Shown here: positions 41,267 through 51,944 of the stretch, in pieces
Position numbering within the stretch: position 1 is the stretch's first letter
Layout: every line of letters begins with the position of its first letter
Origin: Prosapia bicincta
Taxonomy: Eukaryota > Arthropoda > Insecta > Hemiptera > Cercopidae
Assembly (NCBI GenBank): GCA_036971475.1
Contig: JBAIZL010000003.1
Coordinates: 89,965,542-90,029,541 of the forward strand
Reading direction: 5' to 3'
Length of the DNA stretch: 64,000 bases
The notes under the pieces: generated by a model
What the model saw: the letters and a program-made list of their open reading frames with translations, nothing else
What the model was told of the DNA's origin: nothing
Databases searched by the model: none
Made by a program: the position numbers and the translations under genes

Positions 41267-41882
41267 TGTTTAAATATGAAATGAATTACAAAAGCCTGTA
41301 TTTTTTTATATATTATTTTCATGGTATATTATTAAATGTGATGTTAACGAAGTCGACAAATAAATTCGTCTGAAATGTAGTAATGGTAGTTATTACCCTG
41401 TTCCAGTTCCTGTGAATTCAGTATATAAATACAAAACAAATTTATTGATGTTGCAATTTCTAAAAACTAAGACCATATTATAAAAACTCGGAGAACCAAA
41501 TTTTTTCAGAATGAACATTTATATATTACTTGAAAATAATCTTAGTATTTTACCTAATCACTAATTGCTATATCCATGTCTATAATAAACAGCATTTCAT
41601 GTAGGCCTACCATTAACTGTATGTAATTTGAAAATTAGTAATAAATATTTAAATATGGTATACTAGATTATTATTAAAACACACAAATCTTATAATTAAT
41701 ATGAATTTCTAACATATATCAATATACTAAAAGTTATAAAATACTTAGTTTACAAATATTCATGCAGACAACTTCCTAGGCCACGCCCAACAAGCCGTCC
41801 CACCGGGTGTATAAAAGGGACTGCTACGTAGTATCGTGTATCATTTCCGTTATAAACTTTGTGTGGTGTGCTACAGAGAGAA

Positions 41883-42563
41883 ATGGAAATATTATATAAC
41901 CTATTCGATTTTCTAGATAGTAACTCAGACTTTAATGTATGTGACTCTGCGAAAGTTGATATTGTTTCTTTATTACCGTTCCCAGCCTTTATTATGATTC
42001 TGAGGTAAGATGTTATTTTTGTTTTTATTTTTGAGTTGTTTAGGTCTCTTATCACATAGTAATTGAGATTGCTTTGTTTCAGGTCACTGCCAGGAAAATC
42101 ATTGTTGAATGCAGCTCTTGTGAGCAAAGCTTGGTATCGAATTTGTCAGAATGATATAGTTCTGCGGAAGAGAATAAGGCGACACATTCGAAATGAAAAG
42201 AAGTTATATCTTCAAGATGTAATCAGTGTTACGAGGAAAAACATAAATGGAAGGAAGATTCTTGCGCCTATAAATAACACTGAAAGGATAGAATATAATC
42301 TAAGGCAAGGTGAGTAGGCAATTATATTAAATTCAGTTTTCTTATGACAAATGTTATGAGACAATAACTAGAGTAATGCTGATTTATATCATTCATTTAT
42401 TGCAGCGTTTAAGGAAGTCAATGGAAGAAGATGTGGAAGAACAAATCCTGGAGTTAGGAAAAAGAAGCGTGTAGAGAAAAACTACAATTTCATTACTACA
42501 AATCTGAGAAATGTGGAAAAAAGCAAAGGAAACGACATAAAGCTCAAGACTTTTCGTTTGTAA
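41883..42563 (+). CDS. F-box-like protein, array copy 33
   Basis: Exons 41883-42004, 42083-42309, 42406-42563; 168 aa. Alleles F17 C20 A23 F36 L49; intron 2 is 96 bp. It belongs with copies 9 and 18. Confidence 0.85.
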
Positions 42564-43178
42564 TGTTTAAATATGAAATGAATTACAAAAGCTTGTATTT
42601 TTTTATATATTTTTTTCATGGTATATTATTAAATGTGATGTTAACGAAGTCGACAAATAAATTCGTCTGAAATGTAGTAATGGTAGTTATTACCCTGTTC
42701 CAGTTCCTGTGAATTCAGTATATAAATACAAAAAAATTTATTGATGTTGCAATTTCTAAAAACTAAGACCATATTATAAAAACTCGGAGAAACAAATTTT
42801 TTCAGAATGAACATATATATATTACTTGAAAATAATCTTAGTATTTTACCTAATCACTAATTGCTATATCCATGTCTATAATAAACAGCATTTCATGTAG
42901 GCCTACCATTAACTGTATGTAATTTGAAAATTAGTAATAAATATTTAAATATGGTATACTAGATTATTATTAAAACACACAAATCTTTTAATTAATATGA
43001 ATTTCTAACATATATCAATATACTAAAAGTTATAAAATACTTAGTTTACAAATATTCATGCAGACAACTTCCTAGGCCACGCCCAACAAGCCCTCCCACC
43101 GGGTGTATAAAAGGGACTGCTACGTAGTATCGTGTATCATTTCCGTTATAAACTTTGTGTGGTGTGCTACAGAGAGAA

Positions 43179-43861
43179 ATGGAAATATTATATAACCTAT
43201 TCGATTTTCTAGATAGTAACTCAGACTTTAATGTATGTGACTCTACGAAAGTTGATATTGTTTCTTTATTACCGTTCCCAGCCTCTATTATGATTCTGAG
43301 GTAAGATGTTATTTTTGTTTTTATTTTTGAGTTGTTTAGGTCTCTTATCACATAGTAATTGAGATTGCTTTGTTTCAGGTCACTGCCAGGAAAATCATTG
43401 TTTAATGCAGCTCTTGTGAGCAAAGCTTGGTATCGAATTTGTCAGAATGATATAGTTCTGCGGAAGAGAATAAGGCGACACATTCGAAATGAAAAGAAGT
43501 TATATCTTCAAGATGTAATCAGTGTTACGAGGAAAAACATAAATGGAAGGAAGATTCTTGCGCCTATAAATAACACTGAAAGGATAGAATATAATCTAAG
43601 GCAAGGTGAGTAGGCAATTTCATATGAAATTCAGTTTTCTTATGACAAATGTTATGAGACAATAACTAGAGTAATGCTGATTTATATCATTCATTTATTG
43701 CAGCGTTTAAGGAAGTCAATGGAAGAAGATGTGGAAGAACAAATCCTGGAGTTAGGAAAAAGAAGCGTGTAGAGAAAAACTACAATTTCATTACTACAAA
43801 TCTCAGAAATGTGGAAAAAAGCAAAGGAAACGACATAAAGCTCAAGACTTTTCGTTTGTAA
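43179..43861 (+). CDS. F-box-like protein, array copy 34
   Basis: Exons 43179-43300, 43379-43605, 43704-43861; 168 aa. Alleles F17 C20 T23 F49; intron 2 is 98 bp; silent CTC at codon 150. Confidence 0.85.
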
Positions 43862-44481
43862 TGTTGAAATATGAAATGAATTACAAAAGCCTGTATTTTT
43901 TTATATATTATTTTCATGGTATATTATTAAATGTGATGTTAACGAAGTCGACAAATAAATTCGTCTGAAATGTAGTAATGGTAGTTATTACCCTGTTCCA
44001 GTTCCTGTGAATTCAGTATATAAATACAAAAAAAATTTATTGATGTTGCAATTTCTAAAAACTAAGACCATATTTCTAATAAAAACTCGGAGAAACAAAT
44101 TTTTTCAGAATGAACATATATATATTACTTGAAAATAATCTTAGTATTTTACCTAATCACTAATTGCTATATCCATGTCTATAATAAACAGCATTTCATG
44201 TAGGCCTACCATTAGCTGTATGTAATTTGAAAATTAGTAATAAATATTTAAATATGGTATACTAGATTATTATTAAAACACACAAATCTTTTAATTAAAA
44301 TGAATTTCTAACATATATCAATATACTAAAAGTTATAAAATACTTAGTTTACAAATATTCATGCAGACAACTTCCTAGGCCACGCCCAACAAGCCGTCCC
44401 ACCGGGTGTATAAAAGGGACTGCTACGTAGTATCGTGTATCATTTCCGTTATAAACTTTGTGTAGTGTGCTACAGAGAGAA

Positions 44482-45162
44482 ATGGAAATATTATATAACC
44501 TATTCGATTTTCTAGATAGTAACTCAGACGTTAATGTATTTGACTCTGCGAAAGTTGATATTGTTTCTTTATTACCGTTCCCAGCCTCTATTATGATTCT
44601 GAGGTAAGATTTTATTTTTGTTTTTATTTTTGAGTTGTTTAGGTCTCTTATCACATAGTAATTGAGATTGCTTTGTTTCAGGTCACTGCCAGGAAAATCA
44701 TTGTTGAATGCAGCTCTTGTGAGCAAAGCTTGGTATCGAATTTGTCAGAATGATATAGTTCTGCGGAAGAGAATAAGGCGACACATTCGAAATGAAAAGA
44801 AGTTATATCTTCAAGATGTAATCAGTGTTACGAGGAAAAACATAAATGGAAGGAAGATTCTTGCGCCTATAAATAACACTGAAAGGATAGAATATAATCT
44901 AAGGCAAGGTGAGTAGGCAATTATATTAAATTCAGTTTTCTTATGACAAATGTTATGAGACAATAACTAGAGTAATGCTGATTTATATCATTCATTTATT
45001 GCAGCGTTTAAGGAAGTCAATGGAAGAAGATGTGGAAGAACAAATCCTGGAGTTAGGAAAAAGAAGCGTGTAGAGAAAAACTACAATTTCATTACTACAA
45101 ATCTGAGAAATGTGGAAAAAAGCAAAGGAAACGACATAAAACTCAAGACTTTTCGTTTGTAA
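44482..45162 (+). CDS. F-box-like protein, array copy 35 (V17/F20 subtype)
   Basis: Exons 44482-44603, 44682-44908, 45005-45162; 168 aa. Alleles V17 F20 A23 L49. The intron 1 start is GTAAGATTTTA, shared with copies 37 and 38; the 5' UTR has a private G-to-A (TGTAGTGTGC). Confidence 0.85.
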
Positions 45163-45781
45163 TGTTTAAATATGAAATGAATTACAAAAGCCTGTATTTT
45201 TTTATATATTATTTTCATGGTATATTATTAAATGTGATGTTAACGAAGTCGACAAATAAATTCGTCTGAAATGTAGTAATGGTAGTTATTACCCTGTTCC
45301 AGTTCCTGTGAATTCAGTATATAAATACAAAAAAATTTATTGATGTTGCAATTTCTAAAAACTAAGACCATATTTCTTATAAAAACTCGGAGAAACAAAT
45401 TTTTTCAGAATGAACATATATATATTACTTGAAAATAATCTTAGTATTTTACCTAATCACTAATTGCTATATCCATGTCTATAATAAACAGCATTTCATG
45501 TAGGCCTACCATTAACTGTATGTAATTTGAAAATTAGTAATAAATATTTAAATATGGTATACTAGATTATTATTAAAACACACAAATCTTATAATTAATA
45601 TGAATTTCTAACATATATCAATATACTAAAAGTTATAAAATACTTAGTTTACAAATATTCATGCAGACAACTTCCTAGGCCACGCCCAACAAGCCGTCCC
45701 ACCGGGTGTATAAAAGGGACTGCTACGTAGTATCGTGTATCATTTCCGTTATAAACTTTGTGTGGTGTGCTACAGAGAGAA

Positions 45782-46462
45782 ATGGAAATATTATATAACC
45801 TATTCGATTTTCTAGATAGTAACTCAGACTTTAATGTATGTGACTCTGCGAAAGTTGATATTGTTTCTTTATTACCGTTCCCAGCCTCTATTATGATTCT
45901 GAGGTAAGATGTTATTTTTGTTTTTATTTTTGAGTTGTTTAGGTCTCTTATCACATAGTAATTGAGATTGCTTTGTTTCAGGTCACTGCCAGGAAAATCA
46001 TTGTTTAATGCAGCTCTTGTGAGCAAAGCTTGGTATCGAATTTGTCAGAATGATATAGTTCTGCGGAAGAGAATAAGGCGACACATTCGAAATGAAAAGA
46101 AGTTATATCTTCAAGATGTAATCAGTGTTACGAGGAAAAACATAAATGGAAGGAAGATTCTTGCGCCTATAAATAACACTGAAAGGATAGAATATAATCT
46201 AAGGCAAGGTGAGTAGGCAATTATATTAAATTCAGTTTTCTTATGACAAATGTTATGAGACAATAACTAGAGTAATGCTGATTTATATCATTCATTTATT
46301 GCAGCGTTTAAGGAAGTCAATGGAAGAAGATGTGGAAGAACAAATCCTGGAGTTAGGAAAAAGAAGCGTGTAGAGAAAAACTACAATTTCATTACTACAA
46401 ATCTGAGAAATGTGGAAAAAAGCAAAGGAAACGACATAAAACTCAAGACTTTTCGTTTGTAA
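45782..46462 (+). CDS. F-box-like protein, array copy 36
   Basis: Exons 45782-45903, 45982-46208, 46305-46462; 168 aa. Alleles F17 C20 A23 F49 with the 96-bp intron 2; silent AAA at codon 162. Confidence 0.85.
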
Positions 46463-47082
46463 TGTTTAAATATGAAATGAATTACAAAAGCCTGTATTTT
46501 TTTATATATTATTTTCATGGTATATTATTAAATGTGATGTTAACGAAGTCGACAAATAAATTCGTCTGAAATGTAGTAATGGTAGTTATTACCCTGTTCC
46601 AGTTCCTGTGAATTCAGTATATAAATACAAAACAAATTTATTGATGTTGCAATTTCTAAAAACTAAGACCATATTTCTTATAAAAACTCGGAGAAACAAA
46701 TTTTTTCAGAATGAACATATATATATTACTTGAAAATAATCTTAGTATTTTACCTAATCACTAATTGCTATATCCATGTCTATAATAAACAGCATTTCAT
46801 GTAGGCCTACCATTAACTGTATGTAATTTGAAAATTAGTAATAAATATTTAAATATGGTATACTAGATTATTATTAAAACACACAAATCTTATAATTAAT
46901 ATGAATTTCTAGCATATATCAATATACTAAAAGTTATAAAATACTTAGTTTACAAATATTCATGCAGACAACTTCCTAGGCCACGCCCAACAAGCCGTCC
47001 CACCGGGTGTATAAAAGGGACTGCTACGTAGTATCGTGTATCATTTCCGTTATAAACTTTGTGTGGTGTGCTACAGAGAGAA

Positions 47083-47765
47083 ATGGAAATATTATATAAC
47101 CTATTCGATTTTCTAGATAGTAACTCAGACGTTAATGTATTTGACTCTGCGAAAGTTGATATTGTTTCTTTATTACCGTTCCCAGCCTCTATTATGATTC
47201 TGAGGTAAGATTTTATTTTTGTTTTTATTTTTGAGTTGTTTAGGTCTCTTATCACATAGTAATTGAGATTGCTTTGTTTCAGGTCACTGCCAGGAAAATC
47301 ATTGTTGAATGCAGCTCTTGTGAGCAAAGCTTGGTATCGAATTTGTCAGAATGATATAGTTAAGCGGAAGAGAATAAGGCGACACATTCGAAATGAAAAG
47401 AAGTTATATCTTCAAGATGTAATCAGTGTTACGAGGAAAAACATAAATGGAAGGAAGATTCTTGCGCCTATAAATAACACTGAAAGGATAGAATATAATC
47501 TAAGGCAAGGTGAGTAGGCAATTTCATATGAAATTCAGTTTTCTTATGACAAATGTTATGAGACAATAACTAGAGTAATGCTGATTTATATCATTCATTT
47601 AATGCAGCGTTTAAGAAAGTCAATGGAAGAAGATGTGGAAGAACAAATCCTGGAGTTAGGAAAAAGAAGCGTGTAAAGAAAAACTACAATTTCATTACTA
47701 CAAATCTGAGAAATGTGGGAAAAAGCAAAGGAAACGACATAAAGCTCAAGACTTTTCGTTTGTAA
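47083..47765 (+). CDS. F-box-like protein, array copy 37 (charge-altered variant)
   Basis: Exons 47083-47204, 47283-47509, 47608-47765; 168 aa. Alleles V17 F20 A23 L49 plus four replacements shared only with copy 38: L68K (two adjacent base changes), E120K, E140K and E154G. All four make the protein more positive; L68 lies at the end of the F-box. The intron 2 acceptor reads TTTAATGCAG instead of TTTATTGCAG. Confidence 0.85.
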
Positions 47766-48384
47766 TGTTTAAATATGAAATGAATTACAAAAGCCTGTAT
47801 TTTTTTATATATTATTTTCATGGTATATTATTAAATGTGATGTTAACGAAGTCGACAAATAAATTCGTCTGAAATGTAGTAATGGTAGTTATTACCCTGT
47901 TCCAGTTCCTGTGAATTCAGTATATAAATACAAAAAAATTTATTGATGTTGCAATTTCTAAAAACTAAGACCATATTTCTTATAAAAACTCGGAGAAACA
48001 AATTTTTTCAGAATGAACATATATATATTACTTGAAAATAATCTTAGTATTTTACCTAATCACTAATTGCTATATCCATGTCTATAATAAACAGCATTTC
48101 ATGTAGGCCTACCATTAACTGTATGTAATTTGAAAATTAGTAATAAATATTTAAATATGGTATACTAGATTATTATTAAAACACACAAATCTTATAATTA
48201 ATATGAATTTCTAGCATATATCAATATACTAAAAGTTATAAAATACTTAGTTTACAAATATTCATGCAGACAACTTCCTAGGCCACGCCCAACAAGCCGT
48301 CCCACCGGGTGTATAAAAGGGACTGCTACGTAGTATCGTGTATCATTTCCGTTATAAACTTTGTGTGGTGTGCTACAGAGAGAA

Positions 48385-49067
48385 ATGGAAATATTATATA
48401 ACCTATTCGATTTTCTAGATAGTAACTCAGACGTTAATGTATTTGACTCTGCGAAAGTTGATATTGTTTCTTTATTACCGTTCCCAGCCTCTATTATGAT
48501 TCTGAGGTAAGATTTTATTTTTGTTTTTATTTTTGAGTTGTTTAGGTCTCTTATCACATAGTAATTGAGATTGCTTTGTTTCAGGTCACTGCCAGGAAAA
48601 TCATTGTTGAATGCAGCTCTTGTGAGCAAAGCTTGGTATCGAATTTGTCAGAATGATATAGTTAAGCGGAAGAGAATAAGGCGACACATTCGAAATGAAA
48701 AGAAGTTATATCTTCAAGATGTAATCAGTGTTACGAGGAAAAACATAAATGGAAGGAAGATTCTTGCGCCTATAAATAACACTGAAAGGATAGAATATAA
48801 TCTAAGGCAAGGTGAGTAGGCAATTTCATATGAAATTCAGTTTTCTTATGACAAATGTTATGAGACAATAACTAGAGTAATGCTGATTTATATCATTCAT
48901 TTAATGCAGCGTTTAAGAAAGTCAATGGAAGAAGATGTGGAAGAACAAATCCTGGAGTTAGGAAAAAGAAGCGTGTAAAGAAAAACTACAATTTCATTAC
49001 TACAAATCTGAGAAATGTGGGAAAAAGCAAAGGAAACGACATAAAGCTCAAGACTTTTCGTTTGTAA
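48385..49067 (+). CDS. F-box-like protein, array copy 38 (charge-altered variant)
   Basis: Exons 48385-48506, 48585-48811, 48910-49067; 168 aa. I found no difference from copy 37 across the gene. The two units are 1,302 bp apart, so this is a recent single-unit duplication that fixed L68K, E120K, E140K and E154G in both. Confidence 0.85.
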
Positions 49068-49686
49068 TGTTTAAATATGAAATGAATTACAAAAGCCTGT
49101 ATTTTTTTATATATTATTTTCATGGTATATTATTAAATGTGATGTTAACGAAGTCGACAAATAAATTCGTCTGAAATGTAGTAATGGTAGTTATTACCCT
49201 GTTCCAGTTCCTGTGAATTCAGTATATAAATACAAAAAAATTTATTGATGTTGCAATTTCTAAAAACTAAGACCATATTTCTTATAAAAACTCGGAGAAA
49301 CAAATTTTTTCAGAATGAACATATATATATTACTTGAAAATAATCTTAGTATTTTACCTAATCACTAATTGCTATATCCATGTCTATAATAAACAGCATT
49401 TCATGTAGGCCTACCATTAACTGTATGTAATTTGAAAATTAGTAATAAATATTTAAATATGGTATACTAGATTATTATTAAAACACACAAATCTTATAAT
49501 TAATATGAATTTCTAACATATATCAATATACTAAAAGTTATAAAATACTTAGTTTACAAATATTCATGCAGACAACTTCCTAGGCCACGCCCAACAAGCC
49601 GTCCCACCGGGTGTATAAAAGGGACTGCTACGTAGTATCGTGTATCATTTCCGTTATAAACTTTGTGTGGTGTGCTACAGAGAGAA

Positions 49687-51282
49687 ATGGAAATATTATA
49701 TAACCTATTCGATTTTCTAGATAGTAACTCAGACTTTAATGTATGTGACTCTGCGAAAGTTGATATTGTTTCTTTATTACCGTTCCCAGCCTCTATTATG
49801 ATTCTGAGGTAAGATGTTATTTTTGTTTTTATTTTTGAGTTGTTTAGGTCTCTTATCACATAGTAATTGAGATTGCTTTGTTTCAGGTCACTGCCAGGAA
49901 AATCATTGTTTAATGCAGCTCTTGTGAGCAAAGCTTGGTATCGAATTTGTCAGAATGATATAGTTCTGCGGAAGAGAATAAGGCGACACATTCGAAATGA
50001 AAAGAAGTTATATCTTCAAGATGTAATCAGTGTTACGAGGAAAAACATAAATGGAAGGAAGATTCTTGCGCCTATAAATAACACTGAAAGGATAGAATAT
50101 AATCTAAGGCAAGGTGAGTAGGCAATTATATTAAATTCAGTTTTCTTATGACAAATGTTATGAGACAATAACTAGAGTAATGCTGATTTATATCATTCAT
50201 TTATTGCAGCGTTTAAGGAAGTCAATGGAAGAAGATGTGGAAGAACAAATCCTGGAGTTAGGAAAAAGAAGCGTGTAGAGAAAAACTACAATTTCATTAC
50301 TACAAATCTGAGAAATGTGGAAAAAAGCAAAGGAAACGACATAAAACTCAAGTCTGGGGTATACCATTCAGGCATGCCCCGCCAGGCCTCGGACACCGGT
50401 ACTCGTGACCGGAGTCCTACCAGGCCCAAACGAACGCCTCCTTCTTCGCCAGAATTAACCAGGGCGAAGAAGTTAATGTCCCTACCTCATAAGGCCCCGA
50501 GGCCAGTACTATTGGAGGACTCGTCCTCCAAACTAATGCCGACCTTTAAAGCAAAGGTCAATACCGCCGGTCCTGTCAAGGACCACCCCAAACCTAACAG
50601 TCCAACAAGCTCAGAGGCTTCACCATCTACCGCCGCTCAACAACCGAGCGAAACCCAAACCCAGCCTGACCAACAGCCATCTGCCTCCTCTGACGGCTTC
50701 ACAACCGTCACGAGACGGCGAACCAAAACAAATTCATCGAGCGAAAGCTCCAACACTCCCGCCCCTGCGGAAGCCAAAAGGGATAGAATCCCGCCCATAC
50801 TAGTAGAGGCACCCTCCAACTGGCGAACTGTCGCCAAGGAGGTCCATGAGGCCACTCATGGCGACCTCGACATCACCTGCCGAGGCCGTTCCTTTCGGCT
50901 CCAGGCCAAAACCATTCTTGCTTTCAGGGCAGCCCAAACCCTGTTAGTCAAAAACAAAATACAGTTCCACACTTTCACTCCCGTGGCGGAGAGGGAGGTG
51001 AAAGTTGTCATAAAAGGCATTCCATACGAAACCCCAACTTCGGACATTGAATCCGAACTCACCGCCAGGGGCCTGGAGCCCACGTCCGTCATAAATCTGA
51101 AAAACAAGGAAAAGCAGCCTATCAATGTTTTTCTCATATCCCTCCGCCGCACGACCAACGTTCGTGAGGTGTACAACATAACAAATCTAATGTTCATCAA
51201 TGTGACCACCGAAAACTATTCATCAAGACCTGGAGCCGCCCAGTGCTACAGGTGTCAGAGACACTGGGCAATTCGTCCTTGA
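49687..51282 (+). CDS. F-box-like protein, array copy 39, open in frame into retrotransposon ORF1
   Basis: Exons 49687-49808, 49887-50113, then 50210 onward. The array sequence stops at 50352 after codon 164 (AAG). The retrotransposon follows with seven codons (SGVYHSG) in the same frame, then the ORF1 start MPRQ at 50374. The frame stays open to the stop at 51280-51282, predicting 473 aa: F-box, basic tail, then the gag N-terminal region up to its frameshift. The native stop and poly(A) signal are lost. Alleles F17 C20 A23 F49. Whether a spliced chimeric mRNA is made cannot be seen here; if it is not, this is a 3'-truncated copy. Confidence 0.7.
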
Positions 51283-51944
51283 ATTGCCATCTGCAGACCC
51301 GCTGCCTTAAATGTGCCGGGGATCATGATCGGACTGAATGTCTGAAAACGCTAGAGACGCCTCCTAAGTGCGCGAACTGCGGAGGGGACCATCCGGCCAA
51401 CTACCGCGGCTGCTCTGCTTACGCGGAGTACTCCCGGAGGGCTGGTGGGCCCAGCCGCAGACCAGTGGCTAGGCAGGCGCCTCCTCCTACACAACAGCAG
51501 ACTCTGGCCCCTGAAAGGCGCGAAGCGGCCCCAGCCCCTTCGAAGGAAGCTCAGCCCCCAGCAACATCACAAGAGACCACTAAGGTGTCCGTACCCCCTA
51601 CAGCAAAACCGAGCTATGCAAAAGCTCTGGCACCTCCAAAGACCACTACGACGAAGGTCACCCAACCACCCCTAAAAAAGGGGAAGAAAGCAGAACACCC
51701 AAAGCCATCAACCGTACCGGCTCAGGCCAGTACGTCCCAACCTAAGCATCCATCACAATTGCCAATCCGCAAACAAGTAGAGGCACGATCTCCGCCTACG
51801 GACACCTCTTCCTACATAAAAAAGACTGACCTCCTTGTATGGCTGCAAGGAATCTTAACATCAGTCACTCAAACTGATGACATTAAAACCATATTCATTA
51901 ACGTCATATCGTCACTCATAAGTCTTCTAGTCCAACATGACTAG
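50374..51944 (+). pseudogene. Retrotransposon ORF1 (gag-like, nucleic-acid binding), frameshifted
   Basis: The first frame runs from 50374 to a stop at 51282 (302 aa): a Pro/Ser/Thr-rich N-terminal half, then a PRE_C2HC-like region (about residues 170-280). The frame breaks inside the first zinc knuckle, just after CYRC (51244-51255). The remaining knuckles lie in another frame ending at 51944: CLKCAGDHDRTEC (C-x2-C-x3-H-x4-C), then CANCGGDHPANYRGC (C-x2-C-x3-H-x6-C), then a Pro/Gln/Lys-rich tail. A net change of +2 or -1 nt explains the break. The expected knuckle histidine also reads as asparagine. Jockey ORF1 proteins bind element RNA to form RNPs; this copy would make only the part before the knuckles. 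Confidence 0.85.
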
